A DNA stretch of 64,000 nt from Elephas maximus indicus (taxonomy: Eukaryota; Chordata; Mammalia; Proboscidea; Elephantidae): contig NC_064825.1 in the NCBI RefSeq assembly GCF_024166365.1, positions 104,422,480 through 104,486,479 on the forward strand, in the 5' to 3' direction. Made by a program: the position numbers and the translations under genes. This document shows, piece by piece, positions 34,442 through 46,796 of the stretch. Under the pieces are notes generated by a model. The model searched no databases. It saw nothing but the letters and a program-made list of their open reading frames with translations, and had not been told where the DNA came from. How positions within the stretch are numbered: the stretch's first letter is position 1; each line of letters begins with the position of its first letter.

Positions 34442-35934
34442 TTACTCTTCTATAAGACCTGCTTCAGAGATGAGAGCTCAGGAGAACAAGACCTGTAATG
34501 AAATCATTAACACCACTGTGAATATATGCATTAGGTCATGGAGCTCTTCTTCACTATTAATCTTGTACAGTGGCTTATTCACAATAAACATTTAGAAATA
34601 TCTACTGAGTTTCTCTTTCAAAGATCCCGGTATGTCTTCCCTTAAGAATTCTACTTTTTCTCAGATGACTGGATTGGGCCTATGATTACGAGGTTCTATC
34701 TCTAAATCTTAGTGGACCTTCTGTAGAGAAAATCAGTCAGAGGTCCAACAGCCTTTCATTCATTTTGTACTCCTTTTTAAAAACATGACAGTTCTTGGCA
34801 CAGAAGTCAGCAATGACAAAGAGGGAAAGGATTTCTGCTCTCAAGAAACATTCTCTAGTGATGAAGATAAACTGTAAACAAATAAACTGACATAGAATCA
34901 GTACTTAGAGTTGGTAATATTTGTGGTAAGTCCCTTTACAATATGATCTATATAGCACCAAAAATAACCCCTCTTCAGGAATATCTCACTAAATATTACG
35001 ATATTCCACTATTGGAACTTTGGTCCTTCCTGCCTCAAATGTTTTTCTGTCTTTATGAATCTCTCATTAAATTTGAAGGGGCTGGACTTTGAAATGTATC
35101 AGATAACTACAAAATTATTTAGGATATTATTCCCTGTAGCAATTATTGGGCCATAGATTGAATGCCTCTTTTAATGCCTTCCATTTTCACTTTAGTTATC
35201 CCACAACTCCTAACACGCTTCTATACCCTGCTGACATACAGTCAGTACCTTGAGTTGGTTGTATTTGTGGTGAGTACCCTTGCAATATTTTTTGAGGGCA
35301 GTGGTTTTGGTTTTAGTGGGTTACCCTTGCAATATACTCTGTATTTTCAGGAAACATTTTTGAACTGAAGTTAACTGACATATAACAACTAACAACTAGT
35401 ACATTAGCAGCCAGCATTTTTCAAATCCACTGCAGGTGATCTGGGTAGCCATGGGGGAGAAAATAGACAATGTAAAGAGAGATAGAGGACAATGGAAGAG
35501 GGCTTTATATATAATACTTCTTAGGCACTGACAGTGGTCAGAATTAGAACTTCACTATCTAGATTCTGAAAAGGAACATACTCAAGGAAAAATCCAAACT
35601 CAGTGTAAGAAGGTATGAGTTTTAGTTATTTTCTACATTTAGTCTCAAATCTGTCTCAATTTACTCATTGAAAAATACAGATTCAAACTAGATGATCCTA
35701 GAATCCTTTCTAGTCCAACTGTCTATGATACTATCAGTGAAACCCCATCTTATTTTATTCTGCTGCATGTTTCTATTTATATATTTGTAACTAAATGACA
35801 ATCTCCAAGCTCATCAATACTTTAAAAAATGCTAGCCAGTGTTGGAATTGGATCATTACTGTGATGAAATAATGGTTAGCTTTCTCACTCAGTGTGTGCC
35901 TGTTTAAGGCCCAGGACACCCTTGGAAAGAGCGC

Positions 35935-36175
35935 ACAGCACAGTGATGAATAATGCGTACTCTGGGGCAACACTGTCTGTGTTTGAATTCCACCTTCACC
36001 GCTTACTGTCTCTGTGACCTTGTGCAACTTCATAAACCTCTTCATGCCTCAGTTACATAATTTGTAAAATGGGAAACCAGTAGTACATATCTCTGAAATT
36101 TGTGTGTGTGTGTTTTTACATGTAAAGTGCCTAGAGCACTGCCTGGATCCTGATAAAGAATCAATAAACAATAGC
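35935..36175 (+). mobile_element. MIR SINE (ancient)
   Basis: The core and tail are recognisable: ctgtctctgtgaccttgtgc, then cctcagttacataatttg, tgtaaaatggg, and tacatgtaaagtgcctagag with a terminal aatcaataaa. The same copy is in module II at 48258-48500, so it predates the duplication. Confidence 0.85.
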
Positions 36176-36689
36176 TTTTTATTATTGTTCTTGAATGTTT
36201 CTCCATGGACATCTGATCAGAATAAATCATCTGGATCTTTTTCACGTTAGGAATAAGGATACTTATAAATATAATATTATATACCTGTAACTCACAGACA
36301 CACATTTTTGGACATAGGATAAAACTATACATTATAAGAACTATTTTGTTGTATATGTGTCTAATATCTACCTGTCATGGTATGCATATTGATAAATGTT
36401 AAGCAGAAAAAAAGGAAAAACTTGCACCCATGCATCAGATGGAGACCTAAAGAGTAGAAAATGAAAGAAAAGAAGACTCAAAACAGGAAGCAGAGAAATT
36501 ATATTTAAGAAATTAATATACACAGGTAATGGGGATATTAATGTGTCAAGTGGGGATAGCTTTCTTAAGAAATCTTCAGAAAGACTTCTTCTAGTGAAAG
36601 AGTGCTGGAAGGCCAACCTCTGAGGCTTCCTGAATTTACTCAGGAGGCTTTTTGGGAAGCCATCAGAAATAAACACAGAGCCCAACCTA

Positions 36690-36855
36690 GAAAATAAAGA
36701 ATAAAAAAGGAAAGGAAAGGAAGGGGAAAAGGGAGACAGGAGTAAAACAAACAAACAAAAGAAGAAGAGCAGAGGAGAGGAGAGAAGGAAAGAGAAAGGA
36801 AGGGAAGGAAAAGAGGAAAAATAAAAGAAAATTCAAAGTAAAAAAAAAAAGAACA
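36690..36855. repeat. Purine-rich (GGAAA/GAGGA) tract
   Basis: About 165 bases almost free of T and C on the plus strand, with irregular aaggaaagg and gaggagagg runs. Its counterpart in module II is at 49017-49205. Confidence 0.85.
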
Positions 36856-37815
36856 TTGATCCCTCTGAGCACCTAGCACTTCTGGTTAAAGACAAACTCA
36901 AATGAGACAGGACAGCACATATACGGATACAAACACAATCTCTAGGATTATTCTTTCTTGCAGAAAATTGACAAATTACTACTCCTCAAACATAGACAAG
37001 CTGATTTCATTTATATTGATTTGGTTGAGGGGAAAGAACATGTGCAGAAGAATTCTGAGCTTTCTTTTAGAAACCAGCTGTAATGAGCACTCTGTATGTC
37101 TGGGTGATTCAGGAGTTCTATCATTTTTTGAAGCTGTAGATTAATAAAGGCACAGCTATTGAAGAACATAATGGTAAAGATAGTTTATATCTGTTTTTTA
37201 ACTACTTATTTTCTGCAAGGTCTAGTGCCCTTAATCTTAGTGATAATCACTGCTGGATTGCACTGAAATAAATATTCTATTGGCCAGCTAAATTATTTAC
37301 ATGTAAAACAATCAGTATGTAAAGTATCCACTATAATTTCAGTCCTCAAAGATTTGATACTATAAAAACTAATTACTAGGCTGTGAACTTAAACCACTAA
37401 GTTTACACCTTTCTAGAAAAAAAAAATCAATTAACTTATTTTTATAAGAACATGGCTTTTTACAAATAGAAATTAAAATGCCATAGTAACAAAAACAACC
37501 TCTACAGTACAATTACAGTTTTATAAGTCTCTATAAGTGGCAGTAGGCAAGGTACTTCCTGTTCACCAGTTTCTTTTAGTATAAATTTTAAAAAAAAGTA
37601 CATATATATGTCATTATGGCTTTTGTCAAAATTTTGTATATATACAAAAAGATATACATATGTATGTATGTACATATATATATAAGGTTGTTGTCATCAT
37701 TTAAAACATTCACACTTAAAAGCACGTACCTAACTTCCACACATAACAGACATTTTTTTTAACACCCTGACACACTTGATATAATACATAGTTGTAAATT
37801 TCCTAGTTCAAATAT

Positions 37816-37980
37816 GGAGCCTTGGTGGTGCAGTGGTTAAGAGTATGGCTGTTAATTAAAAGGTCGGTAGTTTGAATCTACCAGCTGCTCCCTGGAAACT
37901 CTATGGGGCAGCTCTACTCTGTCCTTCAGGGTCCCTATGAGTTAGTTAGAATCCACTTGACTCAAAAACATAAAAAAAAA
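37816..37980 (+). mobile_element. AfroSINE, shared by both modules
   Basis: Sense copy starting ggagccttggtggtgcagtg. Its counterpart is at 50160-50325, with the same head variant (gagccttgg instead of gaaccctgg), so it was inserted before the tandem duplication. Confidence 0.9.
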
Positions 37981-38100
37981 ATCTTTTTGATTTATCTCAA
38001 ATACATCTAAATTAATTATACATCTTTATTAACATATCACATATCCTATGAACCAAGATTACAACCCTATTGACTTCCTTGTAATGCACAGCATGCCTCT

Positions 38101-38705
38101 AGATCTATGTAAATGTTCCTCATGAACACAATTAAGTATTCTGGAATTCCCATTCTTCACAACGTTATCCATAGTTTGTTATGACTCACACAGTCGAATG
38201 TCTTTGCATAGTCAATAAAACACAGGTAAACATCCTTCTGGTATTCTCTGCTTTCAGCCTGGATCCATTTAACATCAGCAATGATATCCCCGGTTCCACG
38301 TCCTCTTCTGAAACCGGCCTGAATTTCTGGCAGTTCCCTGTCGATACAAGGCTGCAGCCATTTTTGAATGATCTTCAGCAAAATTTTGCTTGCGTGTGAT
38401 ATTAATGATATCATTCTATAATTTCCACATTTGGTTGGATCACCTTTCTTGGGAATAGGCATAAATATGGATCTCTTCCGGTCAGTTGGCCAGGAAGCTG
38501 TCTTCCGTATTTCTTGGCATAGACGAGTGAGCACCTCAGGTGCTGCATCTGTTTGTTGAAACATCTCAATTGATATTTCATCAATTCCTGAAGCCTTGTT
38601 TTTCGCCAATGCCTTCAGAACAGCTTGGACTTCTTCCTTCAGTACCATTGGTTCCTGATCATATGCCACCACTTGAAATGGTTGAACATCGACTAAATCT
38701 TTAGA
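38101..38705 (-). mobile_element. RTE LINE fragment, module I only
   Basis: The minus strand reads well-preserved RTE reverse transcriptase: 'VVAYDQEPMVLKEEVQAVL', 'ALAKNKASGIDEISIEMFQ', 'WPTDRKRSIFMPIPKKGDP', 'NYRMISLISHASKILLKII', 'EIQAGFRRGRGTGDI', 'DYAKTFDCVSHNKLW'. An open frame of 187 codons (38157-38720) covers it. It has neither end of the element. It replaces about 1.4 kb of sequence present in module II (about 50435-51804). Confidence 0.88.
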
Positions 38706-39654
38706 TAAAGTAGATAACATTTATTCCAAAATGAAGGGAGAACAAGTCCCAGATTCTCATGCGTTACTATATTCCTAGTAGAGAAAGGCCTTACTCTGTT
38801 AGAGGGATTATACCCAATAAACCTTATGGCTCAGAGGCAGAGAACATTGGGACTAGGTAAGTTACTGAAATTTACCTTCCAATTCTTGAAAAGGCAGATA
38901 ATCCCAGTTCTGCAGTTCTGGATTGGGGCAGATGTTGTTGATCTAAGCCTGAATCTAGATCAACTGGAACCATACTGATCTATTTCTCAAACACCATCAG
39001 CAATTGCTTTCATGAATAGTCACAGCATGAAGATTTAACTCCCGATCCAAGAGTATGTGTCTTAACTTAATCACTTTATTCTCAGTTGGACCAAGACTCA
39101 ACTTGACTAGGACTTCAAACTGGCACCTTAACTTTGAGTGAGCTAAATTTTACTTGCATGCATGGCTCCTTTACCCAAAACTGATACACTTTATCAACTA
39201 ACCCTGAAGCTTCCCATAACCTTGAAGTTTATAGTTTCAATGACCAATTAATAAAAACATTTATAGTTGAAAAAGTTTTTAGTTGAGTTTTCTGTCATTT
39301 GCAACCAAAAGCATCCTAACTGAAACACCCTGATCTTAAATGTATATGAATTTAGGTTAGTTTATGTGTATGAGTGTGTTTTTTGGGCAGTATCACTTGA
39401 CTTTAATTTTACATTATAGTCTGTCTTATTATCTACAACAGTTCATTAATCTTTCAAAATTTTAATGGAATTTCCATGTTTTTCTGCTTCCAAATGAACT
39501 TTTAGAATTAGAGAAATATTAGGCATAGTTTTATGTAGAAAAAAGTGAAATATGTATTTACACTTTTCCCCAATGATTGACTTAGCATAGTATCACACTT
39601 TTGTGAAATAAAATTTAGACAGGATCATACTCAAAGTAAGTTAACTCATTACAT

Positions 39655-39740
39655 TCTTCTGACAGTCCATGGTATTTTAAACATCCTTTGCTGACACCAC
39701 AATTCAGATGCACTAATTCTCCTTTTGTCTTCTTTTTTCT
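39655..39740 (-). mobile_element. Small old RTE remnant
   Basis: The stretch from cagtccatggtattttaaac to caccacaattcagatgcact resembles the antisense RTE 'ELWCWRRILNIPWTA' segment seen at 5030-5090. The same remnant is at about 52730-52800 in module II. Confidence 0.6.
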
Positions 39741-40254
39741 TTGTATAGCTTTTGCATTAGAAAGCCATAATCCTAATGCTCAGATAACTTTGGAAATGTC
39801 TGTTATACAAACATTTGCACATGGAGACACTGGCAGAAGTCTAATACTGCCACCCAGTGACGAGCACTAGGAGACGGGATTCAAAAGTTCCCTGATACAC
39901 TGGTAACATGCATACTATTTGAAAGACAGCTAGTGTAAGGTCATTGGAAGTCATAGGGACACAAGGAAATGACATCATGAGTTCCCTTTACATCATGCTT
40001 GATATCAGAGAGTCATTCACTAAAAGATTGGGCAGCATAACAAAACTCCTTAATAAAAACAAAATTGTACATACAGATACATGGCCAGGGATGTGGTTCA
40101 GGGGAAGTATGCCATATTCATAAGTATAATTTTCAGAACAAATGAAACCTCTGTCAAGATTTCCATTTCTGTTGTTGAGTGATATGAATGTGATGCTCAC
40201 TTTCTGAAAGAAAAACAAAATCCTTTGTTTTCCAAAGAGAGTTCTTAAGCAAAA

Positions 40255-40420
40255 GGGTGTGGCATAGTGGTCAAAGAGCTCAGCTGCTACCCAAAAAGTC
40301 AGCATTTTGAATCTACCAGCTGCTCCTTGGAAACTCTATGGGGCAGTTCTGCTCTGTTCTACAGAGTGGCTATGAGTCAGAATAGACTCGATGGCAACAG
40401 ATTTGGTTTGTTTTGGGGGG
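40255..40420 (+). mobile_element. AfroSINE, shared by both modules
   Basis: Sense copy with a truncated head (ggtgtggcatagtggtcaaa), the middle block and the cgatggcaacagatttggtt tail. Counterpart at 53313-53472. Confidence 0.88.
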
Positions 40421-41581
40421 GACCAGGTATAAATAACATTAGAAATATTTGATTACTGAAATAGTGTGTTTTAATAGAAGAGAAATAAACCAAAAAAAGA
40501 AAAAGTAGAAGAAAAGATTTGATTCTTTTAAAGATGTACAAAATGACATATAAACAGAAAAAAAAATTCAATTTGTACTCAGTTAATAAGCTATGCACAA
40601 AACAAAAAGATTAAAATGTATAGTCAATGAAAGGGAATAGAATTCTCCAAGTTTAAGGAAATGAAGAATTCTAAAAGTAAAAGAATTTTTAAATAGAATG
40701 TATATAAAAAACACTCATAATGATAATACGAAAAACATGGTATGGTGAACATTTCTAGCAAATATCAAAAAAACTAGTACATATATTTAATACATGGAGA
40801 GTTCATCAGTAAAATTCTGATTCCAATAGATTGAGAATTCAAAAATACAAATAATTTAAAAGTTTCTGGTGTGATTTCTATATCTCACACATTGCACAAG
40901 AAAGAGAGAGCACAACAATAATTACCTTTTCTACCTTCAGGTAACTTATAAATCAGTGAACATAAATAGATAATTAACTAGAATTTTTATCTCATAGCTT
41001 GACATCACTATGCAAATTTTAAAATTGACTGAATAACCAAAAGTGAAGGATTTAGTTATGTGAACTCAGACCAACCAAATGTTTGACATTATTTGATGAA
41101 TTGTGTCAGCTTAGGAAGGGTTGAGTTGGTATAGCCGTGTAATAATACTGGAGATAAATACCAGGATACAAAGGCATGCATACAGTGTGCTTTACCAGTG
41201 AAATGGGCCCAATCCCCCACCACATTAGACCATCATAAAATAGGCCTAAATAGGGGAGGCAGGGACCACGAGTGTGTTTGACCACAAGTTTCCTGCTATC
41301 GCAGGGGTAGATAATATTTTAAGCCTGTTTCAACAGAGAAATGATCACAAAAATGTAATGAATAAGGCCTCTGTCAAATAAAACAATATATTCCAATCCC
41401 TTTGTTACCTAATAATCTGCATTCCCCTAGGAAGAGAAGTGAGGATAGAAACAGCATGAATGGTCAGCATCTTTCTTGACAAGGAAATCACACAAAATAA
41501 TCCAGTACCAAGTTCTGGAGTGTACACGTGAAGCTCATTGATTATGGATTTTGCTAATTTTCCAAGTGAAAGTCAGCCTTT

Positions 41582-41755
41582 TGGAAACCCTGGTGGCATA
41601 GTGGTTAACAGCTAAAGCTGCTAACCAAAAGGTGGGCAGTTAGATTCCACCAGGCACTCCTTGGAAACCCTATGGGGCAATTCTACTCTGTCCTATAGGG
41701 TCTCTATGAGTCAGAATCGGCAACAGGTTTGTTTCTTTTTTTTTGTTGTTGTTTA
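41582..41755 (+). mobile_element. AfroSINE, shared by both modules
   Basis: Sense copy starting tggaaaccctggtggcatag and ending in a T-rich tail. Its tail lacks part of the usual gaatcgactcgac block (agaatcggcaacagg), and the same deletion is present in the counterpart at 54768-54937. Confidence 0.9.
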
Positions 41756-42608
41756 GGACCTTTTGGAAGACCATGAAACACTATAAGCAGGAAGGAGATG
41801 GGATACTGAAAAATAACAAAGGCTTCATCAGGTATTTTAAATGATGTTGGAAGATGAACGCATCATCTTTATGAAAATATAACACCAAACAAAGCTGCCC
41901 CACTTGAGGAGATGATTTCCCAGTTTGGAAAACAAGCCAGCTTGGGTCATTTTTCTTCCTACCTGCCTCGTTCATTCACATTCCTTTTGTATCTTTAGCC
42001 ACCTTATGATTAATTTAGAATTCTGAAGCATTCTTTCTATAAACCTTAACATGCTAACCAATATAAGCAAAACTACATATTTAAAACATCTTTCAAGTAT
42101 AAAAATATAAAATTCTAATGTAATGTGACCCATCTCTGTATGGGGTGGAGTAAAACATATTTTTATGTCATATTTAAAAATGTATTATTTTGAAATTGGC
42201 AATAAACACTATTAATTGTGAAAAAGGATTAGTTTTACTTAAGAAAGAGACATCAGAGAATCTTCTATCATCTAAAATAAATTTCTGGCATCAGCTGTAG
42301 CTTAAGTCATCACATGCAACATAAATCAACAGACTCAACAGAGCTATTCTACACCAAAAAAAAAAAAAAAAAAAAAAGAAAGAAAATGTATATATTCCCA
42401 GGAAAGGAAAATCTTAAAAATATATTTTCAGCAAAGGTAATCATTGGAAGCATCCTAATAAATGTTTTTCATCATGCACAATCATGATTACGTGAGGAAA
42501 TATTTACTACAGTTAAACAATTACATGCAGCTTCCCTGGAATTGACTGGATGGCAGTGGATTTCAGTGTTTTGTTTTGTTTTCCTGGTAGGGTGGTAGGG
42601 ATGGTTTT

Positions 42609-43556
42609 TTAGTGAAAGTAGGTGATGCATTTGTTTAAGACCTCATTTTCTTTTTCTGGTCGAGAGTTCTTCATGGCATTTTTCATCTCCGCGTTTCTCA
42701 GAGTATAGATTAAGGGATTCAACATAGGGGTGAAAACAGTGCAAAACACAGTCAAGAATTTATCAATGGGTAAGGTGGAAGGAGGTTTCACATACAGGAA
42801 AACACAAGGGGCAAAGAAGAGGACTACCACAGTGATGTTGGAGCCACAGGTAGATAAGGCTTTGCACCTTCCTTCCAGACTAAGGTTCTTCAGGGAGTGC
42901 ATAATGACTCCATAAGAGATGAATAACAGGATAAAAATGACCACACATGTTGCCCCATCATTGGCAACCACAGTGAGACTAATGACATAGGTGTCAGTGC
43001 CAGCAAGTTATAATAAGGGCTACATGTCACAGCAGAAGTGGTCAATGACATTGGGACCACAGAAGGGAAGATTGTAAACAAAGAGAAGATGAAGTACAGC
43101 ATGCACAAACCTCCAACCCTGGTCATCGACAGCAACAGAACATGCACCCGTTGGTTCATGATGGTCATCTAATGCAAGGGTGTGCAGATAGCCACAGAGC
43201 GATCATAGGCCATGACCATCAGAAGTAAAACCTCAGAACCCCCAAATAAATGTTCTGCAGAAAGCTGGGTCAGGCAATCTTGGAAAGAAATTGTTTTCTT
43301 CTCATAGAGTAAGTCTAAGATCATATTTGGATTAACTGCAGTAGAAAAAACAGCATCCATACATGCTAAGTAGCCAAGACAGAAGTACATAGGGGCACCC
43401 AGTGTTGGGCTGACCACTACAGTCACACCAATAAGTAGGTTACCCACCATTGTCACAATATACATGAGCAAGAACACAACAAATAATATTTTCTGACCCT
43501 GAAGGCTGAGTGAGCTCCAAGAGGGCAAACTAGGTCACATTTTTCCTTTGTTCCAT
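42609..43556 (-). pseudogene. Olfactory receptor, family 4 (4C-like), type A, broken
   Basis: Paralogue of the intact plus-strand OR and of the OR at 55803-56733. The ATG is at 43554-43556 (MEQRKNVT), with an in-frame TAG at 43530-43532. A small deletion near 43508 shifts the frame. A stop at 43169-43171 falls after AICTPLH, where others read KPLHY. The frame changes again near 43110 after WVGG-equivalent positions, and the stretch through 42975 has lost its frame. The last 120 codons (42609-42971) read clean: [21 protein letters not shown], then a changed tail ([13 protein letters not shown]). At least five breaks make this the most decayed OR here. Confidence 0.92.
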
Positions 43557-44502
43557 AAGCTCTTCTGTGTGTCCTTATTTCAGAGTTCAGAACAAATTTA
43601 CATGTAATTATAATGACTAGTGACTTTATGAAATCCCCAGATAATCTATTTATTCATTCAACAAATAGGCATTATGATTTATTATGTTTCAGCCCTGTAC
43701 AATATTTTTAGAATACAAGGCTGATTAAAATATGGTCCATAACCTCAGTGATCTTATCAAATAATGAAAGACAAAAATGTAATTAGAAACATAGGGGAAA
43801 GGCATAGATTATGAAAGAAATAGGGTTACCACACTAACTGGCCACATCTGGTAGAAAATAAAATTGTGTATATATGGTTAATTCTATTTATAAAAATAAA
43901 ATATAAGTAGAATAAAGCTTTAATAAAAGGAAGATTTACGTAATACTTACTTTCATGTTAGTAAATGGGATTATTTTCTACATTCTAGGAAATGTAGAAT
44001 CTTTTTAACTAATAACTGAAATCCCCAATGGACATATTTCACAATTTCAAAAACTGGTACTGACAAAGTACTGCTGAGCAACAAAGAAATAAGCATAAAA
44101 CTATGTATAATACTACCATAAGCCAAAATAAAAATAATTATATGAGCATGAATAAGACATGGAAAGATACAATTTTTGTTGTAAAAAGTTTACTTTTTTA
44201 CTGGTGATGTGTGTGTAGGAGTGAAAGAGATGAGAGAAGAGATCCCAAGGAAAAAAGAAGACCACACACACACACACAACTATATAATAAATATCATCGA
44301 GATATTAACCAGCCCTGCTATCTCTTAAAATAATCCTAGTAATGATATCCAGTTACTCTTGAAATTTCTGTTGACATTTACTTCAATATCTGATGTCATA
44401 TTTCTGCTGGAGCTCTTCTTCACAGTACATGGATTTTCTGTTTCTATGGCTAAAACCTCTGTGTGTGCACTGGATCCCATCCTCTTTGTCACTCTTCCTC
44501 CT
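43557..44502. other. Upstream flank of the module I type A OR; no gene
   Basis: It matches 56734-57700 and, inverted, about 2094-3058. It contains a short CA run near 44264-44279. It breaks off at 44502, in the middle of sequence that continues beside the other two type A genes, marking the tandem junction. Confidence 0.75.
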
Positions 44503-45812
44503 TTAAGGATACATACATAGTTAAACTATTATTTAAGTATGATTAAAAATTTAGAATTGCGATTACTTCTGAAAAGAGGTGGAAAATGGCATCAGAGAAG
44601 TGAATCAGTAAGTTTCAATGATTTCGATAATATTCTAAGTAAGAGGCTACAAGTTTATAAATAATTGCATATGTTGCTGGATGTACATGAAAAATTACAC
44701 ACTAAAATTGAAAACTAAGAGACGTTCTAAAATCTTTCTTTTAGTTAGAAAAGTAAACTCTTGTTAAGCATAGATAACGTTCCATATTACCCTGAGAAAA
44801 TTCTTTCAGCTTTCTGGATTTGGGATGTTCCTGGATGGGCTGTAGGTGGAGAAAAACATTTTTTTTTTACATAAGATTGAAAAAAAGAAAATTTTGTTTT
44901 TACCTAAACAAATCATTACTAAGTACCTACGTTAAAAAAAAAAAAAAAAAAAAAATTTTTTTTTAAATGTATTTAAGTTTAATACAACTTTTGGGAATAT
45001 GCTGCTTGTGTAAAACAACACATTTCTTTCCAAATATTCAATTTAATGGAAATAAAATCAGAAGCTCTGTCTACTCATTTAAGAATCACAGAAAGTGCAT
45101 ATACTGACTAATGAGGAAAATATAAAATATGTTTATAACTTAGATTAGTGTTATTTTCAAATTCAAACTGAAAGAATACTATCTGTCCTCTAGTCAAGAA
45201 AACTAGAATGAGTTTTCTTCATGAACCACATCCTATCTACCAAAATTGCTCACTGATGGTGTCTCAAACCAAACACAATATCATGTCTCACTAAAATATG
45301 CAGAATTGCAAATGCATAGACATTGCCCAGAGGAACAGAAGTAATCTTAAACACAAAATGCATAGTGAGGTTAAAAAAAGCTCTTGTGTGAAGAGAATAA
45401 TGAACAGTAAATTTTTGTAAAACCACACTTTTGGCCTCAGAAATTTGTTCTAAGTATTGGCCAATTTGTTTTCTCATTAATTGGAATGATATAAAATTTT
45501 CCAAAGTAACTTGTTTTTTCTCTTTCTAAAAGGAAAAAAAAAAAACAAAGAATTTCTTTGAAGCCCTTTTTCAGTATATACTGAGAAAAATGAAATTACA
45601 CTGTGAGCTTAGTTTTATTTTTATTTATAAGAGAAAAAATATGTTTTCCTTTTATCCAGCCTCCAGAATGTGTCTATTAGTTTAATTCTAATGTCAAAGA
45701 ATAATTTATTCTACATTTTGGATGCCTTTATGTCAATAAAGAGATGTATTTTCTCTTTTATTATTCCTAGAGAATCCATTGAATTGACTTAATCATTCAT
45801 TGTGATCATTTA
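44503..45812. other. 3' flank of the intact type B OR; no gene
   Basis: It matches 32221-33455. It contains an A22/T9 run at 44934-44964 not present in module I, where the sequence reads gttaaaatg. Confidence 0.7.
45757..45762 (-). promoter_or_regulatory. Candidate poly(A) signal of the type B OR
   Basis: AATAAA on the minus strand about 50 bases after the stop codon. Another copy of the hexamer overlaps the stop itself (45809-45814) and is too close to be the main signal. No transcript evidence. Confidence 0.35.
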
Positions 45813-46796
45813 TTAACTATTTCTTACTTCAAAGTTAGCAATGTTATTTTCAGTGCGGATGCTCATTCTTGCTCTACCTGTGGTTAACTTTCTACTCCAG
45901 ATTTTTTCCACAGCATTTTTCATCTCTGAATTTCTCAGGGTGTATATCAGAGGATTCAACATGGGAGTAATAACTGTATAAACCACAGTCATGGATTTGT
46001 CAATGGGAAATTTGGAAAGAGGTCTAACATACATGAAAATACATGGCACAAAAAAGAGGACAACCACTGTGATGTGGGAGCTGCAGGTAGACAGGGCTTT
46101 GCGCCTCCCCTCCTGACTGTGAGTCTTCAGGGAGTTTAGGATGACCCCACAGGAGATTAGTAGAAGGATAAAAATTACCATACAGATGGCTCCACCATTG
46201 GCAACAACAGTGAGCCCTATAAAATAGGTTTCAGAGCAAGCGAGTTCCAATAACGGGTACATATCACAGCCGAAGTGATCAATGACTTTGGGGCCACAGA
46301 AGGGGAGGCTGTACACAAAGAGAAGTTGAACCACAGAGTGCAAAAAACCTCCAACCCAGGCCACCACCAGCAAGAGAATGCAAACCTGTCGATTCATGAT
46401 GGTCAAGTGATGTAGTGGTTTACAGATGGCCACATAGCGGTCATAGGCCATTGCCACCAGAAGAAAGACCTCAGCACCACCAAATAAGTGTTCTATAAAC
46501 AGCTGGCCCATGCAAGCTGAGAAGGAAATAGTCTTTTTATCACAGAGTAAGTCTAGAATCATTTTGGGAGAAATGGCAGTGGAATAAACAGCATCCATGA
46601 GTGACAGATAGGCAAGGAAGAAGTACATGGGAGAGCCAAGGGATGGGCTGACAACAACAGTCATGACAATGAGCAGGTTGCCCACCATCGTGACAATGTA
46701 GATGAGCAAAAACATGACAAATAACACTTTTTGACCTTCAGGATCCTGAGTGAGTCCCAGGAGGACAAATTCTGTTACATTGTTACTGTGTCCCAT
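45813..46796 (-). CDS. Olfactory receptor, family 4 (4C-like), intact, type B
   Basis: A single-exon, 327-residue class II olfactory receptor. It begins [10 protein letters not shown] with a glycosylation site at N6-V-T. Landmarks: GN in TM1 (39-40), [11 protein letters not shown] (55-65), TM3 cysteine at 95, [10 protein letters not shown] (116-125), loop cysteines at 167, 177 and 187, [13 protein letters not shown] (233-245), [12 protein letters not shown] (278-289). All key motifs are present. The C-terminal tail runs about 38 residues past LRN, some 15-20 longer than the type A gene; the broken paralogue at 33456 has a tail of the same length. The first ATG is used, directly before the NNVTEF motif. 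Most similar by memory to the human OR4C group; exact orthology is not established. Regulation is not visible. Confidence 0.94.
   Translation of the reverse strand: MGHSNNVTEFVLLGLTQDPEGQKVLFVMFLLIYIVTMVGNLLIVMTVVVSPSLGSPMYFFLAYLSLMDAVYSTAISPKMILDLLCDKKTISFSACMGQLFIEHLFGGAEVFLLVAMAYDRYVAICKPLHHLTIMNRQVCILLLVVAWVGGFLHSVVQLLFVYSLPFCGPKVIDHFGCDMYPLLELACSETYFIGLTVVANGGAICMVIFILLLISCGVILNSLKTHSQEGRRKALSTCSSHITVVVLFFVPCIFMYVRPLSKFPIDKSMTVVYTVITPMLNPLIYTLRNSEMKNAVEKIWSRKLTTGRARMSIRTENNIANFEVRNS

Larger units (their letters stand above)
34442..37815. other. Module I spacer upstream of the type B OR; no gene
   Basis: AT-rich non-coding sequence matching 46797-50159 throughout. It contains a MIR copy and a purine-rich tract (listed separately). 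Open stretches across the purine tract come from its biased composition. Confidence 0.7.
38706..42608. other. Module I spacer between the OR genes; no gene
   Basis: Non-coding, matching 51805-55802 in module II. It includes two AfroSINEs, a small old RTE remnant and a 22-base A-run near 42356-42377. Confidence 0.7.
32221..44502 (-). repeat. Tandem OR module I (12.3 kb)
   Basis: It holds a type B OR pseudogene (33456-34441), a spacer with MIR, purine tract and AfroSINEs, a type A OR pseudogene (42609-43556) and its upstream flank. It begins ttaaggatacatac at 32221; the same sequence begins module II at 44503. Spacer landmarks occur in the same order in module II. An RTE fragment (38101-38705) stands where about 1.4 kb of module II sequence is absent. 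Confidence 0.9.

Noticed and set aside
36368-36879. Minus-strand open frames rich in Phe, Leu and Ser
   Set aside because: They arise from the purine-rich tract read in antisense; the same happens at 48900-49281.
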